Positions 1 through 8,330 of a DNA stretch of 19,039 nt are shown here, piece by piece. Under the pieces are notes generated by a model. That model was not told where the DNA came from. It ran no database searches and saw only the letters and a program-made list of their open reading frames with translations. Numbering within the stretch: position 1 is the first letter of the stretch; every line of letters begins with the position of its first letter. A program made the translations under genes and the position numbers. The stretch is from CAZHHH01 sp964532085 (lineage in GTDB: Bacteria; Bacteroidota; Bacteroidia; Bacteroidales; Marinilabiliaceae): the NCBI GenBank assembly GCA_964532085.1, contig CAZHHH010000044.1:1-19039 (forward strand), in the 5' to 3' direction.

Positions 1-1460
1 GTTTCAAGTCGTAATGCTTCAAACTCTTGTGCAACTCTAAACATTTTAATAGAATCGCTATTTGTACTAGAATCTGCAAATGCTTTAGACTCATCAATAT
101 CTTTAGCAACAAATTCAGAAACATTTGGAAATTGGTTTGTTCCTAAAAGTGAAGAGCGACGCTGAGCTATATTTTCAGCTTTTGTTGCTGCTGATTTTTT
201 TACTAACTCTTGAATAAATCCAGCTTTTGCAGCTGCTAAATAGCCGCCTTTGTTTTCAATCTCTAAAAATAACTTCCAAGCTTCGTTTATAATGCTGTCA
301 GTTATATTTTCAATATAATAGCTTCCAGCTGATGGGTCTGCTATTTTATCAAAATATGACTCTTCTTTTAGTAAAAGTTGCTGATTCCGTGCAATACGCT
401 CGCTAAAGTTTGAACTATCTGCATAAATGCTATCAAATGGCATCACAGTTAGAGAGTTTACACCACCTAAAGTAGCACTCATCGCCTCTGTCTGTGTGCG
501 AAGCATATTTACATAAGGGTCATAAATTGTTTTATTCAGCTCTGTAGTCTCTCCGTGAATACTCATAGATGCAGACAATTCATTTGATGGATTATATGTA
601 TCTACAATTTTTGACCATAAATATCTTGCAGCTCTAAATTTTGCAATTTCAATAAAATATGAACCGCCTACTCCAAAGTTAAATCTAATTCTTTTAGGAG
701 CTTCGTCTGTGGAAAGTCCGCCATCAATTAGTTTTAATAAATATTCATTACCAATTGCTAGTCCAAATGCTAACTCCTGAACAGCTGTTGCTCCAGCATT
801 ATTAAAATGCTTAGCATTTACAGACACAGTTCTAAAGTTTGATAAGCCACTTGCTTTACCAGATAATTTTCCAATGTTGCTCATTATTGTGTCAATAGAG
901 CCACACATCTCCTTTTTAACAGTAAATTGCCCTAGTGGGTCAAAATTTATTGAACCTTTTACACTGTGAGAGATTTTCAACTCGTCAAAAGCTTCAACTA
1001 ATGCTGTCTGTAAATTGCAGTTATGTGTTGGAGCAGAAAAGTTTAATTCAACTTCTGCTGCTAGGTCTTTAATTAAACTTATAATATTCTCTTTAGTTAT
1101 AAGTTCATCATTAGCAAAGATAAAGCCTATTGAATTAATACCTTTTGTTGTAATGTCAACTGCTTTTTTATTGGCATCTGCAATTGAAGTTATATAAATG
1201 TCTTGTCTAACAAGCCATTCATTTGTGGTTTTTGAACCTCTAACAAAAGGGAATTCTCCAGGAAGAGTGTCTAAATAGTCCAAATTTTGTAAGTCTTCTT
1301 CCCTGTAAAAAGGTTGTAATTTAAAACCTTCATCAGTTTTCCAAACCAACCTTTTCTCAAAGTCTGCACCTTTTAAGTCTTTTGTAACTACCTCTAACCA
1401 TTCTTCGGTAGATGTAGGTGGAAACTCTTCAAATAATTTTTGATTCGATTTATCTGTCAT
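1..1460 (-). CDS. mutA: Methylmalonyl-CoA mutase, small subunit (partial)
   Basis: The reading frame is open from an ATG at 1458-1460 to the left edge, giving 486 visible residues of a protein that is usually about 620 long, so the C-terminal cobalamin-domain part is missing. The N-terminus (MTDKSNQKLFEEFPP, then EEWLEVVTKDLKG) is typical of the Bacteroidota small subunit. Further family blocks are SVNAKHFNNAGATAVQELAF near residues 213-232, a TQTEAMSATLGGVNSLTVMP block near 320-340, DPSAGSYYIE, and FRVAQEFEALRLE at the visible end. The enzyme is the non-catalytic partner of MutB in the B12-dependent rearrangement of succinyl-CoA and methylmalonyl-CoA, used to make or consume propionate. The AxHxxxAGA region replaces the catalytic-subunit active-site motif, which fits the small subunit. 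mutB is expected just beyond the left edge (inference). A TAnnTTTG element lies 38 nt upstream. Confidence 0.93.
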   Translation of the reverse strand, partial: MTDKSNQKLFEEFPPTSTEEWLEVVTKDLKGADFEKRLVWKTDEGFKLQPFYREEDLQNLDYLDTLPGEFPFVRGSKTTNEWLVRQDIYITSIADANKKAVDITTKGINSIGFIFANDELITKENIISLIKDLAAEVELNFSAPTHNCNLQTALVEAFDELKISHSVKGSINFDPLGQFTVKKEMCGSIDTIMSNIGKLSGKASGLSNFRTVSVNAKHFNNAGATAVQELAFGLAIGNEYLLKLIDGGLSTDEAPKRIRFNFGVGGSYFIEIAKFRAARYLWSKIVDTYNPSNELSASMSIHGETTELNKTIYDPYVNMLRTQTEAMSATLGGVNSLTVMPFDSIYADSSNFSERIARNQQLLLKEESYFDKIADPSAGSYYIENITDSIINEAWKLFLEIENKGGYLAAAKAGFIQELVKKSAATKAENIAQRRSSLLGTNQFPNVSEFVAKDIDESKAFADSSTNSDSIKMFRVAQEFEALRLE

Positions 1461-1498
1461 AATATTTAAAATTATTTTGTATCCTAAGTAATTAGGTG

Positions 1499-1506
1499 CA
1501 AAATTA
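1499..1506 (-). promoter_or_regulatory. Bacteroidota -7 promoter element for mutA
   Basis: On the minus strand this reads TAATTTTG, an exact match to the Bacteroidota TAnnTTTG consensus, and lies 38 nt upstream of the mutA ATG. No convincing -33 TTG is seen at the usual 19-21 nt distance, so the call rests on the -7 element and its position. Confidence 0.5.
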
Positions 1507-1622
1507 ACTTTTTTCTGTTACTTATGCTAATACTAAACATATTATAAAACATCTATCCATTTTTGTTTGTTATATTTAATGCTCAAATTTAAAATATTGT
1601 TTTGTTGAAAAATAGCTTGTTT

Positions 1623-2771
1623 ATGAAAAGAGATGATATGTCTAACTTCTTGAATATGATTGTGAATGGTACAATTAGAGTGAGTGTTGTATTAATTGTT
1701 CTTTTAATTTTTGCTACTAGTTGTAATAATATAAATTATGAAAAAGAACATTTTTATATAGGAACTTATACTGACGGAAGTTCTAAAGGAATTTATTTTA
1801 GCTCGATAAATCCTGAAAATGGCAAGATAGATTCGCCTATTCTTGCATACGAAATGAAAAACCCAAGCTTTTTGACCATCTCAATTTGCGGAGATTATCT
1901 TTTTGCGGTTAGTGAAAAAGATGATACTAATGCAGACCTTTTTAGCTTTAAGATAAATCACAACAGTGGCGAGTTGTATTTAATTGATTCTATATCAACT
2001 AATGGAAGAGGAGCCTGTTATGTTGAGGAACTGAAAGATGGTCTAGTTGGAGTTGCTCACTATAACTCTGGAGATGTAGCTTTTGTTTTACATAAAAATG
2101 GGGTTTTTGAAGAGGAAAATATTCAACAGTTTATATTTGAGGGTGGTAGTATAAATGAAAGTCGTCAGGAGACTTCTCATATTCATTGTGTTGTTGCTGA
2201 TAATCAAAATCAATTTGCCTATGTTGCAGATCTTGGCAGAGACAAAATAGAGATTTTTGATATTCAGTCCAACATTATAAAGCATATTGACAATTTTAGT
2301 ACAGAATTAGGTGCTGGTCCTCGTTTGGTAGCTTTTCATCCTCATAATAATCAGATGGCAGTAATTAATGAGCTTAACGGAACTTTAAGTTTTTATGAAA
2401 AAGATTCCAATAGCTTATTTATTAAGCCGATAAAAGATATTAAACTATCTGAAAGTAGAACTGATAGTTGGGCTGCAGATGTTAAGTTTACTTCTCAAGG
2501 TAAAAATATTTATGTTTCGGAAAGGGCTGATAATAAAATTTATGCATTTGCCGTTAATGATTATGAAGTCGGTCGATTAGGTGAGGTTACAGAAGAGATA
2601 AATGTGCCGAGAAGCTTTGTATTAACAGAGGATGATAATTATCTTATTATTGCCAATCAAGAGGGTGGAAGTCTGGTTTCATATAGTCTTGAAAAGAATG
2701 GAGTGGTTGGTAAATTGTTAAATAAAGTAGAAGTTGACAAACCTGTTTCTATAGTATTTAAGAATAAATAA
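1623..2771 (+). CDS. Lactonase-like seven-bladed beta-propeller lipoprotein
   Basis: This protein of about 382 residues has a lipoprotein signal (VSVVLIVLLIFATSC, with Cys as the likely lipidated residue), so it should be anchored in a membrane facing the periplasm or outside. After the Cys, FYIGTYTDGSSKGIY is the usual first blade of the YbhE/6-phosphogluconolactonase-type propeller family. Other family features are SHIHCVVADNQNQFAYVADLG and GAGPRLVAFHPHNN, and blades ending in YVSERADNKIYAF and YLIIANQEGGSLVSY. Whether it is a true lactonase, and on what substrate, cannot be told; many exported family members are of unknown function. The frame opens earlier at a TTG (1602), but ATG codons at 1623, 1638 and 1656 are better; 1656 would give the most typical lipoprotein signal length. 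It is divergent from mutA and 75 nt before porQ. Confidence 0.8.
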   Translation: MKRDDMSNFLNMIVNGTIRVSVVLIVLLIFATSCNNINYEKEHFYIGTYTDGSSKGIYFSSINPENGKIDSPILAYEMKNPSFLTISICGDYLFAVSEKDDTNADLFSFKINHNSGELYLIDSISTNGRGACYVEELKDGLVGVAHYNSGDVAFVLHKNGVFEEENIQQFIFEGGSINESRQETSHIHCVVADNQNQFAYVADLGRDKIEIFDIQSNIIKHIDNFSTELGAGPRLVAFHPHNNQMAVINELNGTLSFYEKDSNSLFIKPIKDIKLSESRTDSWAADVKFTSQGKNIYVSERADNKIYAFAVNDYEVGRLGEVTEEINVPRSFVLTEDDNYLIIANQEGGSLVSYSLEKNGVVGKLLNKVEVDKPVSIVFKNK

Positions 2772-2781
2772 AAAATATAAC

Positions 2782-2789
2782 TACATTTG
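2782..2789 (+). promoter_or_regulatory. Bacteroidota -7 promoter element for the porQ operon
   Basis: TACATTTG matches TAnnTTTG exactly and lies 57 nt upstream of the porQ ATG, between the lactonase-like gene and porQ. It suggests that porQ-cmk-ispH-pfkA has its own transcription start rather than depending on read-through. No clear -33 TTG is visible. Confidence 0.5.
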
Positions 2790-2846
2790 CCTATTATAAT
2801 GTAATTATTTAAAGAAGAAATATTTAAACTCCATCATAGAATCATA

Positions 2847-3860
2847 ATGATAAAACGTTGTATATTATTAATATTATTAGCTTCATCTACTGCGTTGTAT
2901 GCTCAGCGTGGGGGTGAGTCATTGTATGGAATATTGCAAATGACACAATCTGCTCGAGTTGCTACTTTGGGTGGTAATCAAGCGGGATTACCCGGCAGAG
3001 AGATTTCTATGCTAAATCACAATCCTGCAGTAATCGATTCAATTTGGACAAAAAACATGTCATTTTCTTATATACCTTATGTGGCAGATATTCATTATGG
3101 ATTTGCTGGTGTTGCTTGGAACTTTAAAAGTGTAGGAACATTTGCTTTTAGCGTCTATCATCTTAGTTACGGTTCATTAAGAGGCACTGATGAAGAAGGA
3201 AATGAGACAGGTAAATTTGGTGCAGGCGAAACAGTGTTGCAAATTAATTATGGACGAAAATTATCAGAAAATTGGAGAGTAGGATTATCCATAAAACCAT
3301 TAATGAGTAAGATTGAGTCTTATTCTTCTTGGGCAATTGCATCAGATTTGGGGATTTTTTATGAAAAACCTGAAAGTAACTTTACATTTGGTGCTGTCTT
3401 GAAAAATTATGGTAAACAATTGACATCATATAGTGATGCGAAAAAGGAGTCTTTAAGGCCTGATTTGCAGATAGGTATTTCTCAAAAGCTTAATCATGCA
3501 CCATTTAGATTTTCAATAACTGCAAAAGATTTATTATCTGGATCACTATCCTATGATATAAAAGATCAAGATGATAATATAATAATTAAAGAAGAAGATA
3601 CAGTTGAAAAGAAAATAATGAGACGCTTGGTGCTTGGTTTGGAGTTTGTTCCTACAGACAATTTCTATATTGGTGCTGGTGTTAATCCACGAAGACGCCA
3701 AGAATTAAAAGTCGATAGCCGTACATCAACAGTTGGTTATAGCTGGGGATTTGGAATAAAAGTCTATAAATTTAATATATCTTATGGTTCCACAAGATAT
3801 CACCTTGCTGGAACTTCAAATTATTTTTCAATAACAACATCGCTTTCTTCATTTATGTAA
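2847..3860 (+). CDS. porQ: Type IX secretion system outer-membrane protein PorQ
   Basis: The product has 337 residues with a signal peptide (MIKRCILLILLASSTALYAQ), followed by a beta-barrel-like protein of the PorV/PorQ (FadL-like) family. Visible family features are SARVATLGGNQAGLPGREI near the N-terminus, LNHNPAVID, strands with alternating aromatic residues such as YGFAGVAWNFKSVGTFAFS, and a C-terminal barrel end (NYFSITTSLSSFM). PorQ is an accessory outer-membrane protein of the type IX secretion system that exports C-terminal-domain-tagged cargo in Bacteroidota. From memory, porQ sits beside cmk and ispH in Porphyromonas, and the same order here supports the call. Similar barrels (PorV, PorP) are less likely given length and context. 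The ATG at 2847 is preceded by an AT-rich leader and no Shine-Dalgarno sequence, as usual in this phylum. The cmk gene follows after 7 nt. Confidence 0.82.
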   Translation: MIKRCILLILLASSTALYAQRGGESLYGILQMTQSARVATLGGNQAGLPGREISMLNHNPAVIDSIWTKNMSFSYIPYVADIHYGFAGVAWNFKSVGTFAFSVYHLSYGSLRGTDEEGNETGKFGAGETVLQINYGRKLSENWRVGLSIKPLMSKIESYSSWAIASDLGIFYEKPESNFTFGAVLKNYGKQLTSYSDAKKESLRPDLQIGISQKLNHAPFRFSITAKDLLSGSLSYDIKDQDDNIIIKEEDTVEKKIMRRLVLGLEFVPTDNFYIGAGVNPRRRQELKVDSRTSTVGYSWGFGIKVYKFNISYGSTRYHLAGTSNYFSITTSLSSFM

Positions 3861-3867
3861 TAAGAAA

Positions 3868-4566
3868 ATGTCAAAAAATAAAAACAAAATAATAATTGCT
3901 GTAGATGGTCACTCATCTTGCGGAAAAAGTACTGTTGCAAAACAAATTGCAGAATATTTAGATATTAGATATATTGATACTGGTGCAATGTATCGAGCTT
4001 TTACTCTATATGCCATTCGTCAAGGTTGGATTGAGGGAGATAAAATTAATGAAAGTGCAATATCTGAAAATATCGACAATGTAAATATCGAACTTCGAAG
4101 AGAAGAGGATAAAGTTATCAATACCTATTTAAATGGTGAAAATGTTGAGGAGGCTATTCGTTCATTAGAAGTTAGCAATAAAGTTAGTTTAATTAGTGCT
4201 CTTTCTATTGTTAGAAAAAAACTTGTAGAACTACAACAGAATATGGGTAAAGAGGGTGGCGTAATACTTGATGGAAGAGATATAGGAACTGTAGTTTTTC
4301 CCAATGCCGATTTGAAAATATTTATGACAGCTTCTGCCGAAATTAGAGCAAAACGTCGATATGATGAAATGATTAATAAAGGTGAGGATGTAACTTTTAA
4401 AGAGGTGTATGACAATGTTGTTTTGCGTGATGAGATTGATAGTAATAGAGATGAGAGTCCACTAAAAATGGCTGATGATGCTTGGCTTCTAGATAATAGT
4501 AATTTAGATAGAGAGCAACAGTTTTTAGTTATACACGAGAAGTTGGAGGATGAAGGTTGGATATAA
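3868..4566 (+). CDS. cmk: Cytidylate kinase
   Basis: The product has 232 residues, the normal length. It phosphorylates CMP and dCMP with ATP in the cytoplasm, feeding CTP and dCTP pools. The P-loop is GHSSCGKST (residues 14-22), followed by the CMP-binding YIDTGAMYRAFTLYA block. DGRDIGTVVFPNADLKIFMTAS carries the conserved Arg/Asp of the NMP site, and RAKRRYDE plus RDEIDSNRDESPL form the lid region. The TAA overlaps nothing, but ispH starts only 5 nt later, so the two are almost certainly cotranscribed. The long open frame on the opposite strand is a shadow of this gene. Confidence 0.95.
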   Translation: MSKNKNKIIIAVDGHSSCGKSTVAKQIAEYLDIRYIDTGAMYRAFTLYAIRQGWIEGDKINESAISENIDNVNIELRREEDKVINTYLNGENVEEAIRSLEVSNKVSLISALSIVRKKLVELQQNMGKEGGVILDGRDIGTVVFPNADLKIFMTASAEIRAKRRYDEMINKGEDVTFKEVYDNVVLRDEIDSNRDESPLKMADDAWLLDNSNLDREQQFLVIHEKLEDEGWI

Positions 4567-4571
4567 TTAAA

Positions 4572-5495
4572 ATGAATAAATATCAAGATATAGCAAAAAG
4601 TGAAGGGTTAGAAATCAGAATAGATTCAAAATCTGGCTTCTGTTTTGGAGTAAAAAGAGCTATTGATATGGCTGAGAATTTTATGAAAGATGATAATAAA
4701 TTATTCTCGGCTGGCGATATTGTTCATAATGATGAAGAGATAAAACGTTTGCATAATAAAGGAATGCAAACTGTAGATATAAAAACTGAAAATTTAGAAA
4801 AAGGCAAAACTGTACTTTTTAGAGCTCATGGTGAACCGCCAACATCATATAAAAATATGCAAGATAAAGGTGTTAATATAATAGACGCCACTTGTCCAGT
4901 AGTTTTAAAATTACAAGAAAGAGTGAAAAAAGCTTGGGAAGAGATAAAAGATATTGGTGGGCAGATTGTAATATATGGAAACAAAGGCCATGCTGAGGTT
5001 GTTGGCTTAGTTGGGCAAACAGATAATCAGGCTTTTGTTGTTGAAAATGTTGAAGATATTCAACAACTTGAAAAAAATAAAGAGACAATTGTTTTTTCTC
5101 AGACTACTAAAAACAGATCAGGACTCGATGAAATTGAAGAGGCATTAAAAAAATATTTAGTAAGCGAAGATATTTTAAAAGTAAATAGAACAATTTGTGC
5201 TCAAGTCGGAAATAGAGTTCCTCACCTACAAGAGTTTGTGAAAAATTTTGATATAGTTGTTTTTGTTGCAGGTGCAAAAAGTAGCAATGGAAGAGTGCTA
5301 TATGAAGTTTGCAAAGGTTCAAATAGTAATAGTTTTTTTGCTTCAAATAGAGAAGATATTAATGATAATTGGTTTAAAACTTTACCCAAAAAGATAGGAG
5401 TTTGTGGCGCTACGTCAACTCCTAATTGGCTGATGGAAGAAATTGCAGAAGAGATTGTTAATAAATGGGTAAGAATTAAAAACGATTTAATATAA
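4572..5495 (+). CDS. ispH: 4-hydroxy-3-methylbut-2-enyl diphosphate reductase
   Basis: This enzyme catalyses the last step of the MEP isoprenoid pathway, reducing HMBPP to IPP and DMAPP with an iron-sulfur cluster. From the ATG at 4572 it is 307 residues. The three cluster cysteines are visible: C24 in SGFCFGVKRA, C108 in IDATCPVV and C209 in RTICAQVGNR. The substrate-binding residues are also in place: H52 in VHNDEE, RAHGEPP near 84-90, and H140/E142 in GHAEVVG. Near the end, GATSTPNW is the conserved ligand loop; an additional Cys (C278) precedes it. The frame extends upstream to a TTG at 4557 inside the cmk end, but the ATG at 4572, 5 nt after the cmk stop, is preferred. pfkA follows after 4 nt. 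Confidence 0.95.
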   Translation: MNKYQDIAKSEGLEIRIDSKSGFCFGVKRAIDMAENFMKDDNKLFSAGDIVHNDEEIKRLHNKGMQTVDIKTENLEKGKTVLFRAHGEPPTSYKNMQDKGVNIIDATCPVVLKLQERVKKAWEEIKDIGGQIVIYGNKGHAEVVGLVGQTDNQAFVVENVEDIQQLEKNKETIVFSQTTKNRSGLDEIEEALKKYLVSEDILKVNRTICAQVGNRVPHLQEFVKNFDIVVFVAGAKSSNGRVLYEVCKGSNSNSFFASNREDINDNWFKTLPKKIGVCGATSTPNWLMEEIAEEIVNKWVRIKNDLI

Positions 5496-5499
5496 TAAT

Positions 5500-6483
5500 A
5501 TGGGTAATATAAGAAAAATAGCTGTTTTAACTTCTGGTGGAGATGCTCCAGGTATGAATGCTGCTATTCGCTCTGTCGTTAGAGGTGCAATATTTAATGG
5601 GCTACAAGTGATGGGAGTAAATAAAGGATACTCAGGCCTTGTTGCAGATAATATTGAGGAGATGAATTCGCAATCTGTGAGTAATATTATTCAACAAGGC
5701 GGAACAGTTTTGAAATCGGCTAGGAGTGAGGAGTTTAGAACATTTGAGGGAAGGCAAAAGGCTTGGGGGAATCTAAAAAAACGTGGTGTAGATGCTTTGG
5801 TAGTTTTGGGAGGAGATGGAACTCTAGCTGGTGCTCATCTGTTTGCTACGGAGTTTGATTTTCCTGTTGTTGGTGTTCCATGCACAATTGATAATGACCT
5901 TTTTGGTACCGATTATACCATTGGTTATGATACAGCTTTAAATACAGTTATTGATGCTGTAGATAAGATTAGAGATACTGCAAGTGCGCATAGTCGATTG
6001 TTTTTTATTGAGGTGATGGGACGTGATGCTGGTTTTTTAGCACTACGAGCTGGTATTGCTTCTGGTGCAGAGGCTGTTCTTGTTCCAGAAATTGAGACTG
6101 ACTTTAAAAAACTAGATGAGTTTTTAAAGAATGGATATAATAAAAAGAAATCATCTTCTATTGTACTAGTAGCTGAAGGCAAAAAGTTTGGTGGTGGTGC
6201 AATAGAGGTTGCTGAGCGTGTAAGCAAAGAACATCCATATTATGATGTGCGTGTTACTATTTTAGGGCATTTACAAAGGGGTGGATCGCCAAGTGCATTT
6301 GATAGAGTTGTTGCAAGCCAGATGGGAGTTGCAGCAATAGAGGCACTTTTAAAAGGAGAGAAAGATGTATTAATAGGTATGGATAAGAATAAAACAGTTT
6401 TATTTCCACTAGGAGAAGCTCTCAAGGATAAAAAAGATTTGAATCCAGAATTGTTAAAATTAACAGATATTTTATCTATATAA
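5500..6483 (+). CDS. pfkA: ATP-dependent 6-phosphofructokinase
   Basis: The product has 327 residues, a full-length bacterial PfkA. It converts fructose 6-phosphate and ATP to fructose 1,6-bisphosphate, the committed glycolytic step. Visible motifs are LTSGGDAPGMNAAIRSVVR near the N-terminus, GGDGT at 104-108 (a Gly rather than Asp at the fourth position, pointing to ATP rather than pyrophosphate as donor), PCTIDND with the catalytic Asp at about 131, MGRDAGF at 173-179, and LGHLQRGGSPSAFDR near the C-terminus. It is the last gene of the porQ-cmk-ispH-pfkA run. It ends tail-to-tail with the cyclase gene, only 14 nt away, with no strong T-tailed terminator between them. Confidence 0.95.
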   Translation: MGNIRKIAVLTSGGDAPGMNAAIRSVVRGAIFNGLQVMGVNKGYSGLVADNIEEMNSQSVSNIIQQGGTVLKSARSEEFRTFEGRQKAWGNLKKRGVDALVVLGGDGTLAGAHLFATEFDFPVVGVPCTIDNDLFGTDYTIGYDTALNTVIDAVDKIRDTASAHSRLFFIEVMGRDAGFLALRAGIASGAEAVLVPEIETDFKKLDEFLKNGYNKKKSSSIVLVAEGKKFGGGAIEVAERVSKEHPYYDVRVTILGHLQRGGSPSAFDRVVASQMGVAAIEALLKGEKDVLIGMDKNKTVLFPLGEALKDKKDLNPELLKLTDILSI

Positions 6484-6497
6484 TTATTGAGATTAAA

Positions 6498-7607
6498 TTA
6501 ATCACTATCTGCTTCGGAATTCAATTCACTTTTAATCTTATTATCTCGTGATTGGATAGGTTTATATAGATAGTACATATTAAGAGCGCCTTTGCCTTTT
6601 ACTTTGCGAGGCACTCTTCTTATAACTTTATAATACTTTTTAATAAGCTCATAAGTTGTATGCGAAATGTTTATCTGCATAGGGCTTGAGTAAGTCTGCA
6701 TACGAGATGCGGTGTTTACAGTATCGCCAAAAATATCAAAAGAGAGATTTTTGTCACTTATCATACCTGCAATTATGTCACCAGTATTAATACCAATTCG
6801 TATCTCCCAATCTATGTTGTTTTGTTTATTATGATCCATAATAAATTGACGCATTTTTTCAGACATTTTACAAGCTATAATTGCATTGTTATCTTTGTTT
6901 TCCCACATTCCAGCAACGGCAAGATAGGCATCACCAATGGTTTTTATTCTTGTGCATTTATATTTGTCTGTAATTTCATCAAAAGCTGTAAAAATTGTCT
7001 GAAGCTCTGATAATAATCTTTTGGGAGATATTCTTTGAGATTTTGTAGTAAAGTCTACTAAATCAGCCATTATAACAGATACATTTCTGAATCTTTGAGG
7101 TGGAATTTCTCCAGACTCTTTAATTGTATCAATTACCTGCACTGGTAACAAGCCTTTTAAAAGCTTGTCCATTTTAAACTGTTCTTCTTCTAATTGTGCT
7201 GCTTGAAATCTTAATTTTTGCACAGATTCTGCCAATGTTAACGCAGTTTTTACTCGCGCAATAAGTTCAATTGGTTCAATAGGTTTTTTAAGATAATCAA
7301 TTGCACCAGCATTAAGTGCCTTTTGAACATGGTCAGATTGTGTAAATCCTGAAACCATTATGACCGAAATATCAGATGTTTTACTGTTAGATTTTAGGGT
7401 AACCAATGCATCCATACCAGAAAATTCGGGCATTTCCCAATCTAGCAAAATTAAATCGGGTTTATGGCGCATTGAAAGAGTGAAAACTTCATATCCATTT
7501 GATGCACGAATGTATGTGGCATCTGGCCATATTGTACTAAGGTGAGAAATAGTATACTCAACCAAATAGTCCATATCATCTGCTATCAATATTTTGGGGT
7601 TTTTCAT
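6498..7607 (-). CDS. Response regulator with class III adenylate cyclase output domain
   Basis: The product has 369 residues in two domains. Residues 1-122 are a REC receiver: acidic pair D10/D11, phospho-acceptor D56 in LILLDWEMP, switch S86 and K108 in LKKPIEP. A short helical, probably coiled-coil linker (residues 123-165) leads to a CHD/class III nucleotide cyclase domain (about 172-350). The two metal-binding Asp are D182 (ADLVDFT) and D226 (KTIGDAY). K222 and D291 (in FDIFGDTVN) are the Lys/Asp pair that selects ATP, and N298 and R302 are the catalytic Asn and Arg. All residues for cAMP formation are present, so it should be an active cyclase controlled by phosphorylation (inference). 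No histidine kinase is in the window. The small gene at 7649 lies just upstream, 41 nt away, and may be cotranscribed. Confidence 0.9.
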   Translation of the reverse strand: MKNPKILIADDMDYLVEYTISHLSTIWPDATYIRASNGYEVFTLSMRHKPDLILLDWEMPEFSGMDALVTLKSNSKTSDISVIMVSGFTQSDHVQKALNAGAIDYLKKPIEPIELIARVKTALTLAESVQKLRFQAAQLEEEQFKMDKLLKGLLPVQVIDTIKESGEIPPQRFRNVSVIMADLVDFTTKSQRISPKRLLSELQTIFTAFDEITDKYKCTRIKTIGDAYLAVAGMWENKDNNAIIACKMSEKMRQFIMDHNKQNNIDWEIRIGINTGDIIAGMISDKNLSFDIFGDTVNTASRMQTYSSPMQINISHTTYELIKKYYKVIRRVPRKVKGKGALNMYYLYKPIQSRDNKIKSELNSEADSD

Positions 7608-7648
7608 CTCAAAAATTTTTATCCTACATATTTCAAGATATGAAAAAG

Positions 7649-7828
7649 CTATTTAGAAGGTTCCCAATAGCAACGCTTTGGTGAAATAATCTCCTCCTCA
7701 CTTTTTAGTTTTTTCATAACTTTGTCAACTTCCTTTTTATCAATTCCTGATAAATCTGCAATTTCACCAGCTTTTAATGGCTTGCCTGCTTTTTTCATGG
7801 TATCTAAAACCAAATTTACTACTCCCAT
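7649..7828 (-). CDS. Small winged-helix-like DNA-binding protein
   Basis: The product has 59 residues from the ATG at 7826-7828; the frame extends upstream only to a TTG. The chain reads like one helix-turn-helix unit: NLVLDTMKKAGKPLKAGEIA, then DLSGIDKKEVDKVMKKLKSE (recognition-helix region), ending in EEIISPKRCYWEPSK, which looks like a short wing. The layout matches MarR/ArsR-type winged-helix cores cut down to the minimum, so a transcriptional regulator is likely, but no specific family is recognised. A single Cys near the end and a high Lys content are notable. It precedes the REC-cyclase gene by 41 nt on the same strand. A weak TTCATTTG element (one mismatch to TAnnTTTG) is just upstream. 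Confidence 0.7.
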   Translation of the reverse strand: MGVVNLVLDTMKKAGKPLKAGEIADLSGIDKKEVDKVMKKLKSEEEIISPKRCYWEPSK

Positions 7829-7988
7829 AAAAGTAATTATAATCAAATGAAATATAAAAATATGAAAAACATATTGAAAATGCTCTATTTTAACAAAAAA
7901 TGATTATAATTTTTTTTCTTAAATTGTCATTTTATAGATATTTAGGTCTTTGATAATTAAATTATAATTTGTTTTAAAAAAATATTTT

Positions 7989-8330
7989 ATGAGTTTGAAT
8001 TGGATATTGTTAATTATTGGCGGATTATTTGAAACAGCTTTTGCCGTCTCTTTAGGAAAGGCTCAACAGTCTACCGGGAAAGAAATGTATTATTGGTTAC
8101 TCTCTTTTGTAGTATTTGTATCTATTAGTATGTTCTTGTTATATAGGGCTATGGGTGGCGAAAAACCTATACCTGTAGGAACAGCTTATGCCGTTTGGGG
8201 AGCAATTGGGGCATTAGGAACTGTTATTGCAGGAGTGATTTTTTTTAAAGAGCCTTTATCTTTTTGGAGAATATTTTTTATATCAACATTAATTATTTCT
8301 GTAGTAGGTCTTAAATTTGCAAGCAACTAA
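7989..8330 (+). CDS. Small multidrug resistance (SMR) family transporter, SugE/Gdx-like
   Basis: The product has 113 residues with four predicted membrane helices, working as a dual-topology or antiparallel dimer proton antiporter in the inner membrane. The key proton/substrate Glu is E15 in GGLFETAF. GTAYAVWGAIGALGT (residues 64-78, with Y67 and W70) resembles the guanidinium-exporter Gdx/SugE group more than EmrE. Two departures are seen: the Trp usual three residues after the Glu is Phe (F18), and the loop between helices 2 and 3 (GGEKPIP) is a few residues longer than usual. The substrate could therefore be guanidinium or a quaternary ammonium compound. It stands alone, divergent from the small HTH gene. 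I see no convincing guanidine riboswitch in the 160 nt upstream. Confidence 0.85.
   Translation: MSLNWILLIIGGLFETAFAVSLGKAQQSTGKEMYYWLLSFVVFVSISMFLLYRAMGGEKPIPVGTAYAVWGAIGALGTVIAGVIFFKEPLSFWRIFFISTLIISVVGLKFASN

Noticed and set aside
1015..1197. 60-codon plus-strand hydrophobic frame
   Set aside because: It lies opposite the mutA coding region, which reads through without a stop and with clear family motifs; the apparent membrane segment is an antisense artefact.
4125..4586. 153-codon minus-strand frame opposite cmk
   Set aside because: It lies opposite a strongly supported gene, is Ser/Leu-rich low-complexity and has no family features.
6491..6503. GATTAAATTAATC palindrome between pfkA and the cyclase gene
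   Set aside because: It is short, AT-only in the core, has no T tail and overlaps the cyclase stop codon; not a convincing terminator or operator.
7829..7988. Possible guanidine riboswitch upstream of the SMR gene
   Set aside because: The sequence is almost entirely A and T with no conserved guanidine-aptamer motifs that I can recognise; a covariance search would settle it.
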